Positions 24,423 through 33,024 of a stretch of 64,000 nucleotides of DNA are shown here, piece by piece. Positions within the stretch are counted from its first letter, which is position 1. Each line of letters opens with the position of its first letter. The position numbers and the translations under genes are program-made. A model generated the notes under the pieces. It was given only the letters and a program-made list of their open reading frames with translations, made no database searches and was not told the origin of the DNA. Origin of the DNA: Dehalococcoidia bacterium (GTDB lineage: Bacteria; Chloroflexota; Dehalococcoidia; CAUJGQ01); NCBI GenBank assembly GCA_035310145.1, contig DATGEL010000042.1, positions 17,034 through 81,033 of the forward strand, given 5' to 3'.

Positions 24423-25439
24423 GTGCGGGACAGGCTCGGCGGACGGAGCGCGCGGCGGGCCATTGCCCTGGCCGGCTGGCTGTTGGCCGCCGCGTTGCTG
24501 GCGCTGGCGGCGGGGCCGCGGCCGGGCCGCGCCCAGACGGCGCCGACACCGACGAGCGGCGCCGGCCCCAGCCTGAGCCTGCAGGCGACCCAGCAGGCGG
24601 TGCAGGCCGCCGACGGCAGCCAGGGGATCGAGATCGATCTCAGCCTCAGCGCCGGCGACAGCGTGCAGGCACGCTTGCTGGAAGACGGCATAGTACTGCT
24701 GTTCGACGGCTTCATTGGCCCGGCGGGAACGACGATCGCCCGCGTCTTTCCGCGCGTCTGCGGCCGGCAGCACCAGTACGTGCTCTATTCGATCGTGGAG
24801 GGCAAGGCGGCGCGGGCCGCGGGGCAGACGGTCGTGCTCTGCCCCGAAGCCGCGCCCACGCCCTCGCCCAGCCCGCAGCCGTCGGGCGCGCCGGCGGGCG
24901 CGGCGCCTGCCCCGGCGCGGCCCGCCCCAACGGCCGCCGCGGCCGCCCCCGCGCTCGCGCCGGTTGCGGCCGTGCGGCCGGGACAGCCGCCGGTGCCCGC
25001 GCCGCCGCTGGAGCCGCCCAGCCTGGCGCTCACCGATGGCTTCGTGCTGGCACAGCCGGACGATGACGCGGCCGCCGGCGCGATCTACGCCGGCACGCCG
25101 CTGATCCGGCTCACGGCGATCTGGCTGCGCGGCAGCGACACGAGCGGCGGCGGCGACGGCCGCTATCAGTACGTCGAGATCGGCAACCTGGGCGGCGCGG
25201 CGCAGGACTTGAGCGGCTGGGCGCTGCAGGGCGACAGCGGCACCATCGCCGGGCTGATGTACTACTTCCCCGCCGGCCTGACGCTCAATCCCGGCGACAG
25301 CTGCCGCATCTACGTCGGCCATCCGGCCGAGGCCACCTGCGGCGACAGCAGCTTCGCCCTGTTCCCCTTCTGGGGTGACCACGGCGACGCCGGCCTCTGG
25401 GACGCCGCCGGCAACCTGGTGGATCTGCTCGGCTATTAA
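24423..25439 (+). CDS. Secreted lamin-tail-domain protein
   Basis: About 338 residues from GTG 24423, which follows GGAGGAAG; an earlier in-frame start at 24384 is possible. A basic N-terminus and an Ala/Leu hydrophobic segment (GWLLAAALLALAAG) ending in RAQT form a signal peptide. A first beta domain (about 60-150) is followed by an Ala/Pro-rich linker and a C-terminal lamin-tail fold (YQYVEIGNLGGAAQDLSGWALQ, GLTLNPGDSCRIYVG, AGLWDAAGNLVDLLGY). Such domains are found on secreted nucleases and structural proteins. No enzyme domain is seen. Confidence 0.75.
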   Translation: MRDRLGGRSARRAIALAGWLLAAALLALAAGPRPGRAQTAPTPTSGAGPSLSLQATQQAVQAADGSQGIEIDLSLSAGDSVQARLLEDGIVLLFDGFIGPAGTTIARVFPRVCGRQHQYVLYSIVEGKAARAAGQTVVLCPEAAPTPSPSPQPSGAPAGAAPAPARPAPTAAAAAPALAPVAAVRPGQPPVPAPPLEPPSLALTDGFVLAQPDDDAAAGAIYAGTPLIRLTAIWLRGSDTSGGGDGRYQYVEIGNLGGAAQDLSGWALQGDSGTIAGLMYYFPAGLTLNPGDSCRIYVGHPAEATCGDSSFALFPFWGDHGDAGLWDAAGNLVDLLGY

Positions 25440-25463
25440 TCGTCGCGGTGCACCGCGCCCGCG

Positions 25464-26939
25464 TCAGTGCACGTTGCCGACGAACAGCTCCTGCCGCCGC
25501 CGCCAGAGGCCGATGCCGATCAGCAGCGCCACCACCAGCTCGGCCGCGGCCAAGCCCTCGCCGATGCGGGCGGCGTCGCGCACCGAGTGCCAGATGCCGT
25601 CGTAGGCGCCGCGGGCCGACTGCGCCGCGGCCGAGAGCGCGTTGATCGTGTTGCTGAAGGCCGTTTGACCGGCGCCCGCGTTGACCGTGGCCGCCGACGC
25701 CGTGTCGGCCGGATTCTTCTGCAGCGCGGCCCTCAAATCACCGTCCGCCTTGAGAAAGGCGAGATAGGCGTTGCGCGCCAGCTCCAGGCTCTTCGCCTGT
25801 TCGCCGAAATGCACGTTGGCCACCAGCGGCGCCCGTGGCAGGCCGAAGCGATCTTGCCCATCCAGCGCGTTCGTCACCACCGCCGCCTGCACCGCATCGC
25901 CGCCGCCGGCGGTGAACGGCGTGTTCACGCAGCCGAGCTTGCCGCAGAGGTTCTGCTGCGCCTGCAAGTCGAGATCCGCGATCTCGGCGAAGTGTTGCTG
26001 GATCTTCGCCGGATCGGCGGCGTCGAAGATGGCGATGCTCTCCAGCGCGTTTTGCTGGCTGACCAGCGCCTGCTCGTCGCGGGCGCCAGCCACGCTGTCG
26101 TACGCCTCGCGCACCAGCACCTTCGCCTGCGTGTCGCCGCGCCGCAGTTGTACCACCACCCAGAGGCCGACGCCCAGCGCCAGCAGGATCGCCAGCGCCA
26201 GCTCCCAGGTGAGCAGGTGGTGCATGGAGCGCGTCAGCACGTAGCCGCCCAGCGCCACGATCAGCAGCAGCACGCTCACCGTGCCGGAGGCGATCGCCCA
26301 GTTGCGCAGCGTGCTGCTGGTGGAGGCGTAGCGCGACTCCATGAAATCGACCTTGTCCTGCTGCAGGCCGTTGGTGAGCGCCGGCAGCAGCCGCGTGTTG
26401 AGCACGCTGTAGGCCGAGCTGAAGGCGGCGCGCGCGTCGTCGAGGCGGTTGCCGTCGATCGCCGCGTTCATGGCGCCGATCGCGGCGGCGTAGTCCGTGC
26501 TGGCGGCGTCGGCGGCGTTGAAGGCGGCGTACTCGCCGTAGGTCTGGTCGCTGCGGTTCTGCCAGGAGAGACGCAGCTGCTCTTTGAAGGCGGCGTAGCT
26601 GTTGGCGGCGTTCTGCCGCGCCTGGGCGCGGGCGTTCGGCTGCGTCGTCGCCAGCGCGTCGGCCGAGGCGCCGGCGCTGTCGAGGATGTCGGCGCGGGCG
26701 CTCTGCGCGGCGTCCACGCTCTTCGCGCCCTGGTTTACGATCGCGCTGTAGCGGTCGTTCATCACGATGTTCGCCGCCAACACCACGGCCGCAGCGATCA
26801 CGGCGACGAGGCAGCCGGCGACGAGGGCGACGAGCAGCAGCTCGCGCCAGGTGTGCACCCGGCCGCGGGCCGGCCGCGCGGCGGCTGCCGACTGGGCGCG
26901 GGCACGGCCGCGCAGCCGGCCGGATTGGCTCACAGCCAT
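25464..26939 (-). CDS. Four-helix membrane sensor protein, GlnX-like
   Basis: 491 residues with four membrane segments (about 33-57, 214-236, 243-264 and 462-480) and two extracytoplasmic helical domains of about 150 and 195 residues, rich in Ala, Asp and Gln. Two adjacent membrane helices (2 and 3) are joined by a short loop. This is the layout of actinobacterial GlnX, which passes amino-acid signals from the binding protein GlnH to the kinase PknG. No catalytic domain. The start is ATG 26939, 10 bases inside the PknG-like gene; a GTGA overlap start at 26933 is also plausible. Confidence 0.65.
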   Translation of the reverse strand: MAVSQSGRLRGRARAQSAAAARPARGRVHTWRELLLVALVAGCLVAVIAAAVVLAANIVMNDRYSAIVNQGAKSVDAAQSARADILDSAGASADALATTQPNARAQARQNAANSYAAFKEQLRLSWQNRSDQTYGEYAAFNAADAASTDYAAAIGAMNAAIDGNRLDDARAAFSSAYSVLNTRLLPALTNGLQQDKVDFMESRYASTSSTLRNWAIASGTVSVLLLIVALGGYVLTRSMHHLLTWELALAILLALGVGLWVVVQLRRGDTQAKVLVREAYDSVAGARDEQALVSQQNALESIAIFDAADPAKIQQHFAEIADLDLQAQQNLCGKLGCVNTPFTAGGGDAVQAAVVTNALDGQDRFGLPRAPLVANVHFGEQAKSLELARNAYLAFLKADGDLRAALQKNPADTASAATVNAGAGQTAFSNTINALSAAAQSARGAYDGIWHSVRDAARIGEGLAAAELVVALLIGIGLWRRRQELFVGNVH

Positions 26940-29152
26940 TCGTCCACCCCGAAGTAGATGCGCTCGAGCACGGCGTCGGCGTCGGTGGCCTCCGGCTCCT
27001 GGCGCAGGTAGCGGCGGTAGGCCTCGCGGCAGCGCTCGGCCATGCCGCGGCGATCGTTCGCGTCGTGCGTGCCGCCGTCGGGCCAGCGGTCGATCGCGGG
27101 CAGCGCCCGGGCGCGCGCCAGCCGCCAGGCGGCGAACCACCAGTCGCCCAGCAGTTGATAGAAGTGGCCGCTCTGCACGCGCCCACCGAGCGCCAGCATC
27201 GCCGCCGCCGCGCGGTTCAACTCCTCCGGCTGCTGCTCCACGCGCGAGAGATAGAGCTCGATCAGCCGCAGTTGCGCGTCCACGAAGCGCACGGCGTTCT
27301 CACTCACGCGGTCGAGCGCGTCGATCGCCGCCTGCGGCTGGTTGAGCGCGACCAGCGTGTCGGCCATGCCCAGGATCGCCTCGGCGTTGGCCGGGTCGGC
27401 CTGCACCACGCGCTGGTACAGCGGCAAGGCATCCTGGTAGCGCTGCTGGTCGTGGTAGAGATCGGCCAGCGCCTGCTTGGGCAGGATCTCGCCGGGCACC
27501 AGCCGCATCAGCTCCTTGTAGTCGCTCTCGGCGGTGGCGGCGTCGCCGGCGGCCTGCGCCACCTGCGCCTCGACCACGATCGCCCGCCAGCGCGTGGCCG
27601 GCGTGGCGTGCTGATCGGCGGTTTGCAACTCGGCCTTCGCCTCGTCGTCGCGGCCGAGGTTGGTGAGCGCCGCGGCCCGCACGAGGCGCGCGTCGATGCT
27701 GGCGGGGCTGGCCTTGACCGCCGCATCGGCCGCGGCCAGCGCCTGGGTGTAGCGGCCGGCGGTCATCAGGGCGCGGGCGGAGTCAAGCGCCGCGGCGGCG
27801 GGATCGGTGCTGTCGGCGGCGGGCAGGGCGTTGATGCGTCCCGTGGTGCGGTGGCCGATGCTGCCGGTGAACAGGCGGCTCTGCACGGGCAGCGCGGTCA
27901 TCATCTCGGCGGCGCTGCCGCCGGCAGCGCCCTGGATGAAGCGGGCGACGCCCTCAAGCTGCTCCTGCAACTCGTCGATGCTGCCGAAACGCTCGGCCGG
28001 CGACTTGCTGCGGCCGCGGGCGATCAGGTCGTAGAGCTCCGGCGGCAGCGGCCACTGCTCCGCGGGCGGCACGCCGCCGCCCTGCCAGGCTTCGACATCG
28101 AGCCCCGCCAGCTCGGCCAGCGTGCTGACGATCGTGTAGACGTCCATGCCGGGCGTCTGTTCGCAGACGCCGCGGATCTCCGGCGGCGCGTAGCCGATCG
28201 TGCCCCAGGCCTGCACCGGCTGGCCGGGCGTGTACTCGATCGCGGTGCCGAGGTCGATCAGCACCTCGCGCAGCGTGCCGTCGTCTTCCGTGACCTGGAT
28301 CGCGTTGCCGGGCTTGAAGTCGCGATAGACGACGGGCGGCGTGCGGTGGTGCAGGTAGCGGAAGGCGGGCATGATGCCGAGGATCAGCCGCACGGCCTCC
28401 TGCGGCGCGAGCGTGCCGCCGGCGTTCTCGATCAGCTTCTTCCAGCCCACGCCCTGAACCAGCGCCATGACGATGAAGGGCACGTTCTCCTGCGTGACGA
28501 TGTCGTAGATGCGCACGATGTTCTGGTGGTCGAGCCGGATCAGCATCTCGCGCTCGAGCGCGGCGGCCGCCAGCAGCTCCGGGTCGTCGGTCTTGAGGAT
28601 CGCCTTGACCGCGCAACTGCGGCCCTCCGGCTCCTGGCGCGTGGGCAGGTTGACGTCAACGGCGCGGTAGACGGCGCCCATGCCCCCGCCGCCGATGATG
28701 CCGGTGATCTTGTAACGCCCGGCCAGCGTCTGGCCGATGTGCAGCACGCCGGCGGAGAGCGCCGCGCCGCAGGACGGGCAGAAACGCGCCCCCTCGCGCA
28801 CGGGCTTGCCGCACTTCGGACAGGCCGAGCCGCCGGACGCTGCCGGAGCTGCTGCCGGTTGCGTGGGCGCGGTCTGCGCTGTGTGACCCGTGGCCGGGGC
28901 GCCGCCGCTGCCACGAAAGACGGGCATGGTGCTGCTGTTGGCGTTGGTGCTCAAGGCCGGGGGGCTCTGAGCCGGATGCGCAGTGTGGTGCGCGGGCGCA
29001 TGTGTTGGCGGCGCGCCGTGCACGATCACGGGCGCGGTGTGCTGGGCGGGCGGCGCCGTCGCCTCGGCGCCGCACTCTATGCAGAAGGGATCGGCGGCCG
29101 GCGTCTCCTTGCCGCACGCCGGGCAGACGCGCATCGCCGCTCCGGTCGCCAC
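26930..29152 (-). CDS. PknG-like serine/threonine protein kinase with zinc ribbons and TPRs
   Basis: 740 residues. Two zinc ribbons (CPACGKETPAADPFCIEC, 10-27; CPKCGKPVREGARFCPSC, 111-128), a Hanks-type kinase (about 146-400) and TPR helices from about 450 to the end. Kinase landmarks: glycine loop IIGGGGMGAVY, Lys183 in CAVKAILK, catalytic VVYRDFKPGN (YRD replaces HRD) and IDLGTA for DFG. The whole order, including a redox/zinc N-terminus, TPR C-terminus and YRD/DLG motifs, matches PknG of actinobacteria, which controls glutamate metabolism through FHA proteins. The membrane protein follows by overlap. Confidence 0.8.
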   Translation of the reverse strand: MATGAAMRVCPACGKETPAADPFCIECGAEATAPPAQHTAPVIVHGAPPTHAPAHHTAHPAQSPPALSTNANSSTMPVFRGSGGAPATGHTAQTAPTQPAAAPAASGGSACPKCGKPVREGARFCPSCGAALSAGVLHIGQTLAGRYKITGIIGGGGMGAVYRAVDVNLPTRQEPEGRSCAVKAILKTDDPELLAAAALEREMLIRLDHQNIVRIYDIVTQENVPFIVMALVQGVGWKKLIENAGGTLAPQEAVRLILGIMPAFRYLHHRTPPVVYRDFKPGNAIQVTEDDGTLREVLIDLGTAIEYTPGQPVQAWGTIGYAPPEIRGVCEQTPGMDVYTIVSTLAELAGLDVEAWQGGGVPPAEQWPLPPELYDLIARGRSKSPAERFGSIDELQEQLEGVARFIQGAAGGSAAEMMTALPVQSRLFTGSIGHRTTGRINALPAADSTDPAAAALDSARALMTAGRYTQALAAADAAVKASPASIDARLVRAAALTNLGRDDEAKAELQTADQHATPATRWRAIVVEAQVAQAAGDAATAESDYKELMRLVPGEILPKQALADLYHDQQRYQDALPLYQRVVQADPANAEAILGMADTLVALNQPQAAIDALDRVSENAVRFVDAQLRLIELYLSRVEQQPEELNRAAAAMLALGGRVQSGHFYQLLGDWWFAAWRLARARALPAIDRWPDGGTHDANDRRGMAERCREAYRRYLRQEPEATDADAVLERIYFGVDEWL

Positions 29153-29222
29153 GTCGATCCTCCCTCTGTCCTACCGCCGGCGCCCTCGCCGGGCACCCAA
29201 CCCTGAACGCTGCTCAGTCTGT

Positions 29223-29243
29223 CCCTTCCCGAAGCGGGAAGGG
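29223..29243 (+). terminator. Strong hairpin between divergent pknG-like and binding-protein genes
   Basis: CCCTTCCCG, loop AAG, CGGGAAGGG, followed by GCTTTTGC. It looks like an intrinsic terminator on the plus strand, but no plus-strand gene ends upstream, so it could be a repeat or belong to a small RNA. Confidence 0.35.
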
Positions 29244-29390
29244 GCTTTTGCGGCGTTCCCATCACCGCGCGAGGGCGGCACGGCCCACGCCGCGGCGGGG
29301 GTTCGGCGCGCCGTCCGCTATACTGCACGGTGCGGCGAATCTTTCATCTATCATACAGGCATACAGGCAGACGCGGCGGCGGTGGTGCAG

Positions 29391-30665
29391 ATGCGGAGCA
29401 GCGGCCGGCAGCGGACGGGAATCGCGGCGCTCGGGCGGCTGGCGCTGCTCGGCGTGGCGCTGCTGGCGCTCTCCTGCGGCGGCACGCCGACGGACGAGCT
29501 GCACGTCTACTCCAGCGTGCCGCTGCAAGGCTCCGGCGCCAAAGAGAACAAGACGATCGTCGACGCGATCCAGATGGCGCTTTCCGAGCACGGCGGCAAG
29601 GCAGGGCGCTTCCGCATCAAGTACATCTCGCTGGACGACTCGACAAAAGCGAAAGGCAAGTGGGACGCGGGCCAGGAGACGAAGAACGCCCGCCGCGCGG
29701 CCGCCGATCCGCTGGCCGTCGCCTACATCGGCACGGTCAACTCGGGCGCGGCCAAGGTTTCGATCCCCATTCTCGACCGCGTGCAACTGGCGATGGTCAG
29801 TCCGGCGAACACCTATCCGGGCCTGACCAAGAGCAGCGGCGCCCTCGCCAGCGAGCCGTACATCTACTACCCGCTCGGTCCCGACAGCCAGAACTTTTGC
29901 AGGGTGCTGCCCTCGGACGATCTGCAGGGCGCGGCCGGCGCCCTCTACGCGCAGCAGAAGCTGGGCGCGAAGAGCGTCTACGTGCTGGACGACACCGAGC
30001 TGTACGGCCACGGCATCGCCACGATCTTCGCGGCGAAGGCGAAAGAGATCGGCCTGAACGTGCTGGCCGGGCCGGAGGGAATCGAGACACGCACGGGGGC
30101 GCAGTTCAGCCAGGCGCGCAACAGCGAGGCGCAGAAGGTCGTGGCGGCGAAGCCGGACCTGGTCTACTTCGGCGGCGCCACGGAGAACCATCCGGGTGAG
30201 CTGCTCAACGATCTGCGCAAGCTCGGCTTCCGCGGCGTGTTCATGGGGCCGGACGGCATCGATCAGTCGGAGTTCGTGGACGAGGCCTCGGCCGGTGGCG
30301 TGCAGGCGGGCCAGGTCTTCGCCACGCTGCCCGGCCTGCCCGCGGAGAAGCTCACCGGCGCCGGCGCCGCCTGGTACGCCAAGTTCAAGGCGCAGTACGG
30401 CGACACCGGCCAGTACACGCACTACGCCTACGAGGCGATGAACGTGGTGCTGGACGCGATCGCGAAGGCCGGCGGGGTCGACGCGCACACGGGCAAGGCC
30501 GATCGCGCCGCCGTGCTCGCGGCGATCCGCCAGGCCAAGAACGTGCAGGGCATTCTCGGCGCCTGGAGCTTCGACGGCCACTGCGACACGACGCTGACGG
30601 CGATCAGCGTGAACGACCTGACCAACGGCAAGTTCCAGTACAAGGAGCTGGCGCCCCAGCCGTAG
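29391..30665 (+). CDS. Branched-chain amino acid-type ABC substrate-binding lipoprotein
   Basis: A 424-residue type I periplasmic binding protein. A lipobox at LALSCGG (Cys about residue 27) anchors it to the membrane. ELHVYSSVPLQGSG, VVDAIQMAL-type IVDAIQMALSEHGG, GTVNSGAAKVSIPIL and SVYVLDDTELYGHGIATIF are features of LivJ/LivK-like proteins that bind amino acids or amides. No ABC transporter permease or ATPase follows, and the divergent GlnX-like and PknG-like genes make a sensing role likely, as with GlnH. A TATACT at 29319-29324 could be its -10 box. ATG 29391 has a weak ribosome site. Confidence 0.8.
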   Translation: MRSSGRQRTGIAALGRLALLGVALLALSCGGTPTDELHVYSSVPLQGSGAKENKTIVDAIQMALSEHGGKAGRFRIKYISLDDSTKAKGKWDAGQETKNARRAAADPLAVAYIGTVNSGAAKVSIPILDRVQLAMVSPANTYPGLTKSSGALASEPYIYYPLGPDSQNFCRVLPSDDLQGAAGALYAQQKLGAKSVYVLDDTELYGHGIATIFAAKAKEIGLNVLAGPEGIETRTGAQFSQARNSEAQKVVAAKPDLVYFGGATENHPGELLNDLRKLGFRGVFMGPDGIDQSEFVDEASAGGVQAGQVFATLPGLPAEKLTGAGAAWYAKFKAQYGDTGQYTHYAYEAMNVVLDAIAKAGGVDAHTGKADRAAVLAAIRQAKNVQGILGAWSFDGHCDTTLTAISVNDLTNGKFQYKELAPQP

Positions 30666-30685
30666 GACACGATAGGTCCGCAGGC

Positions 30686-31165
30686 TCAGCGCAGGCCGTT
30701 GCGCGTCCTGAAGGCGGCGGCGAAGGTGGGGTTGGTGAAGCGGAAGGTGAGCGCCTCCGCCCCGGCCGCGAGGTCCGCGCCGAGCAGGCCGGCGCCCCAG
30801 TCGCGGTAGCGCGGCAGCCGGCGTACGAACGCGCCCACGCCAAGCAGCGCCAGCAACCCCAGCAGCGCGCCGGCGATCAGCCCGAAGAAAATGCGCACGC
30901 CCAGCGGCGCATCCAGTGCGACCAGCAGCACGACGAGGCCGATCAGTCCGGCGAGAAACGCGGCGCCGATGCCCAGCCGCCGGATCTCGCCGCGCAGCTT
31001 CGCGCTGCGTGCCGCGTCTGCGGCGCAGTACGGCACGGCGACGGCCAGGTGCTCCTCCGTCAGCGTGCGCGTCAGCGTGCCCTTGCTGGCGCTCTGCACG
31101 CGGCGGGCGCGCAGCGTCAGATCCTGCGCCACCGCGCCGTAGCAGTAGACGCAGTGCGCGGGCAT
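30686..31165 (-). CDS. Small membrane protein with CxxC motif, unknown function
   Basis: About 159 residues from ATG 31165; an upstream TTG start at 31216 is possible. HCVYCYGA near the N-terminus and a later VPYCAADA could bind zinc or a metal. Two hydrophobic helices (GIGAAFLAGLIGLVVLLVAL and GVRIFFGLIAGALLGLLALL) follow. The end, LTFRFTNPTFAAAF, is a recurrent tail of unknown membrane proteins. No family is named. Confidence 0.6.
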   Translation of the reverse strand: MPAHCVYCYGAVAQDLTLRARRVQSASKGTLTRTLTEEHLAVAVPYCAADAARSAKLRGEIRRLGIGAAFLAGLIGLVVLLVALDAPLGVRIFFGLIAGALLGLLALLGVGAFVRRLPRYRDWGAGLLGADLAAGAEALTFRFTNPTFAAAFRTRNGLR

Positions 31166-31361
31166 ACCCACACCGCCCGAAGGCCGGCGCGGAATCGTCA
31201 CATCGCTCCAGGCCAACGCGGCCCTCCCCTGCCCTTCGGTGCTTCGATCCGTACCACGGAAGCAACGAATCGCAGAAGGGCGCCGCAGATGTGCGCGGCG
31301 CCCCTATCGTAGCAGGCGAGCAAGGCCGCGCTGCGGTGGGAACCGTCACGCAACCCGCCTG

Positions 31362-31490
31362 TTACCGCGTGACGGTGAGCGTGCCGGTCATGCCGTCGTG
31401 CAGCGGATATCGCTCGCGAACGCGATCGAGACCATTGACGGGCAAGCGCCGACCATTCGGACGCGTACGCCTCGACGCATGCGTCGATCG
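31362..31490 (-). pseudogene. C-terminal gene relic, unknown family
   Basis: A frame without a start, ending PNGRRLPVNGLDRVRERYPL and HDGMTGTLTVTR with stop. The last residues have the look of a beta-sandwich tail (cupredoxin- or copper-protein-like), but this is too short to name. It sits in the otherwise empty gap 31166-31496. Confidence 0.3.
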
Positions 31491-31496
31491 GCACGA

Positions 31497-31757
31497 TCAG
31501 CGGCGTCGCCAGCCTGCCAAACCCGCCCGCAGCGCCAGCCCGGCGAGCCAGCCCGTGGCCGCGCCGATGCTGAGCACGGGCAGGAGGAAGAGCAGCCAGG
31601 GCAAGAGCAGCCGCCAGGTGGCGCCGTCGCTCCGCAGCAAGGCGACGAGCAGCCAGAGCAGCACGAGGCTGGCCGCGGCCAGTCCGGCGTAGATGCCGAG
31701 CGGCAGCCAGTCCACGGCGCGGCGCGCCGGCGCGGCGGCGCTACGCGGGCTCGCCAT
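31497..31757 (-). CDS. Small two-helix membrane protein, unknown
   Basis: 86 residues from ATG 31757, overlapping the molybdoenzyme gene's end by 17 bases. Two membrane helices (PLGIYAGLAAASLVLLWLLV and LLLPWLLFLLPVLSIGAATG) with basic ends (GWRRR). Its coupling to the molybdoenzyme suggests an accessory or anchor subunit, but no family is recognised. Confidence 0.6.
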   Translation of the reverse strand: MASPRSAAAPARRAVDWLPLGIYAGLAAASLVLLWLLVALLRSDGATWRLLLPWLLFLLPVLSIGAATGWLAGLALRAGLAGWRRR

Positions 31758-33024
31758 TGCGGTGCTCCTCCGTCCGCGGCGCGACGCCGGCAAAGCGCCC
31801 GCAGCCGCCGATCGCCTCGGTGCGCGGGTCGAGATCCGGCGCGAAGCGGTCGGGCGCGGGATCGGCCGTGATCTGCACCACCTGCTTCACCATGTTCTCG
31901 CCGGGATAGCCGGGGGCGATCAGTCGCAACGGCGCCCCGTGCTCCCGGATCAGCGCTTCGCCGTTCACGTGCGTGGCGAGCAGGGCGTTGGCGCCCAGCA
32001 GTCGGTGCGTAGGCCAGGGCACGCGGTAGTTGGTGGCGCTGCGGAAGCTGAGCTGTTTTGCGCCCGCCGTGCCGCCGGCAAGCCCCAGCACGTCGCGCAC
32101 CAAATAGCCACGCCAGACGTTGACCGAGCTCCAGCCGGAGACGCAGCTCGTGCGGATGCGTTGCTCGTATACGGGCAGCGTTGCCAGGTCCGCCAGTGTG
32201 AAGCTGCCGGGCCGCACCACCGCGCCGTCGATCTGCAGGCGGAAGGCCGCCGGGTCGATCGCCTTGTCGCCGAACAGTGTCTCAATCGGGAAGGACTGCG
32301 CCTTGCTCGCGCCCTTCGGCCCGCGGGCGATGAAGAACGGTCCGACCTGGCCGTGCGCGAGCGGCCCGTTCTGCGTCGCCAGCGCCAGACCGACGCCGCT
32401 CAGCGAGACGGCGGCAAGGAAACCGCGCCGCGTGTACACGGCCTGCTTGCCGGCATTGGTTTGCAGCAGACTGTCGCGCCGCGCCTTCACGGCGCGCGCC
32501 GACTCGAACAGGTGGCTGCCGAGATGCAGCCCAAGCAGCGGCACGGCGAGGAACGCGGCAAGCGCGTGCGTCTGCACGGGCTTCCACTCGAACGGCGGGA
32601 TGTTGGTGTGCGCGTAGTAGAGGTGCAGCAGCATGTACAGCCCGCTGATGCCGATCAGCAGGAAGTCGAGCGCCAACAGCGGCGAGGTGATGCGCGCCAG
32701 CAGCGGCGGGGCGCCGAGCCGCTTGAAGCGCGGGATGCGCAGGTAGTAACCGGCGGCACGGACCGTCGTCGTGCCGTACTTCGCCAACACGAAGGGAATG
32801 ATGGCGATGCCCACGTAGAAGTGGAGGAAGCGGGTGAAGGTGAACCACGGCGGCGCGTCGTAGTAGAAGACGTACAGATAGAAGAGGGCGCCGGAAAGGA
32901 ACTGCAGGGTGAGCAGCACGGCCAGGATCGCGCCGAGCTGCGCCGTCAGCAGCTGGTTCTCCGAGTACACCGCGCGCGGCGGGGTTTGCGCCGCTGCGGC
33001 GGGCAGCGGCTTCACGGCGTTCAT
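31741..33024 (-). CDS. Cytochrome b-type membrane domain fused to sulfite oxidase-like molybdopterin domain
   Basis: 427 residues. The N-terminal half has about four membrane helices (about 28-52, 68-82, 112-138, 152-176) with His residues (68, 134, 153, 167, 171) placed like cytochrome b heme ligands, as in YedZ/MsrQ. The C-terminal half is a sulfite oxidase-like domain with the Mo-binding Cys294 in RTSCVSGW, plus RLIAPGYPGENMVKQV. Between them lies TRRGFLAAVSLSGVG (198-212), a twin-arginine signal. The protein combines YedY/MsrP-type catalysis and its membrane electron donor in one chain. ATG 33024 overlaps the upstream gene by four bases. Confidence 0.75.
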   Translation of the reverse strand: MNAVKPLPAAAAQTPPRAVYSENQLLTAQLGAILAVLLTLQFLSGALFYLYVFYYDAPPWFTFTRFLHFYVGIAIIPFVLAKYGTTTVRAAGYYLRIPRFKRLGAPPLLARITSPLLALDFLLIGISGLYMLLHLYYAHTNIPPFEWKPVQTHALAAFLAVPLLGLHLGSHLFESARAVKARRDSLLQTNAGKQAVYTRRGFLAAVSLSGVGLALATQNGPLAHGQVGPFFIARGPKGASKAQSFPIETLFGDKAIDPAAFRLQIDGAVVRPGSFTLADLATLPVYEQRIRTSCVSGWSSVNVWRGYLVRDVLGLAGGTAGAKQLSFRSATNYRVPWPTHRLLGANALLATHVNGEALIREHGAPLRLIAPGYPGENMVKQVVQITADPAPDRFAPDLDPRTEAIGGCGRFAGVAPRTEEHRNGEPA

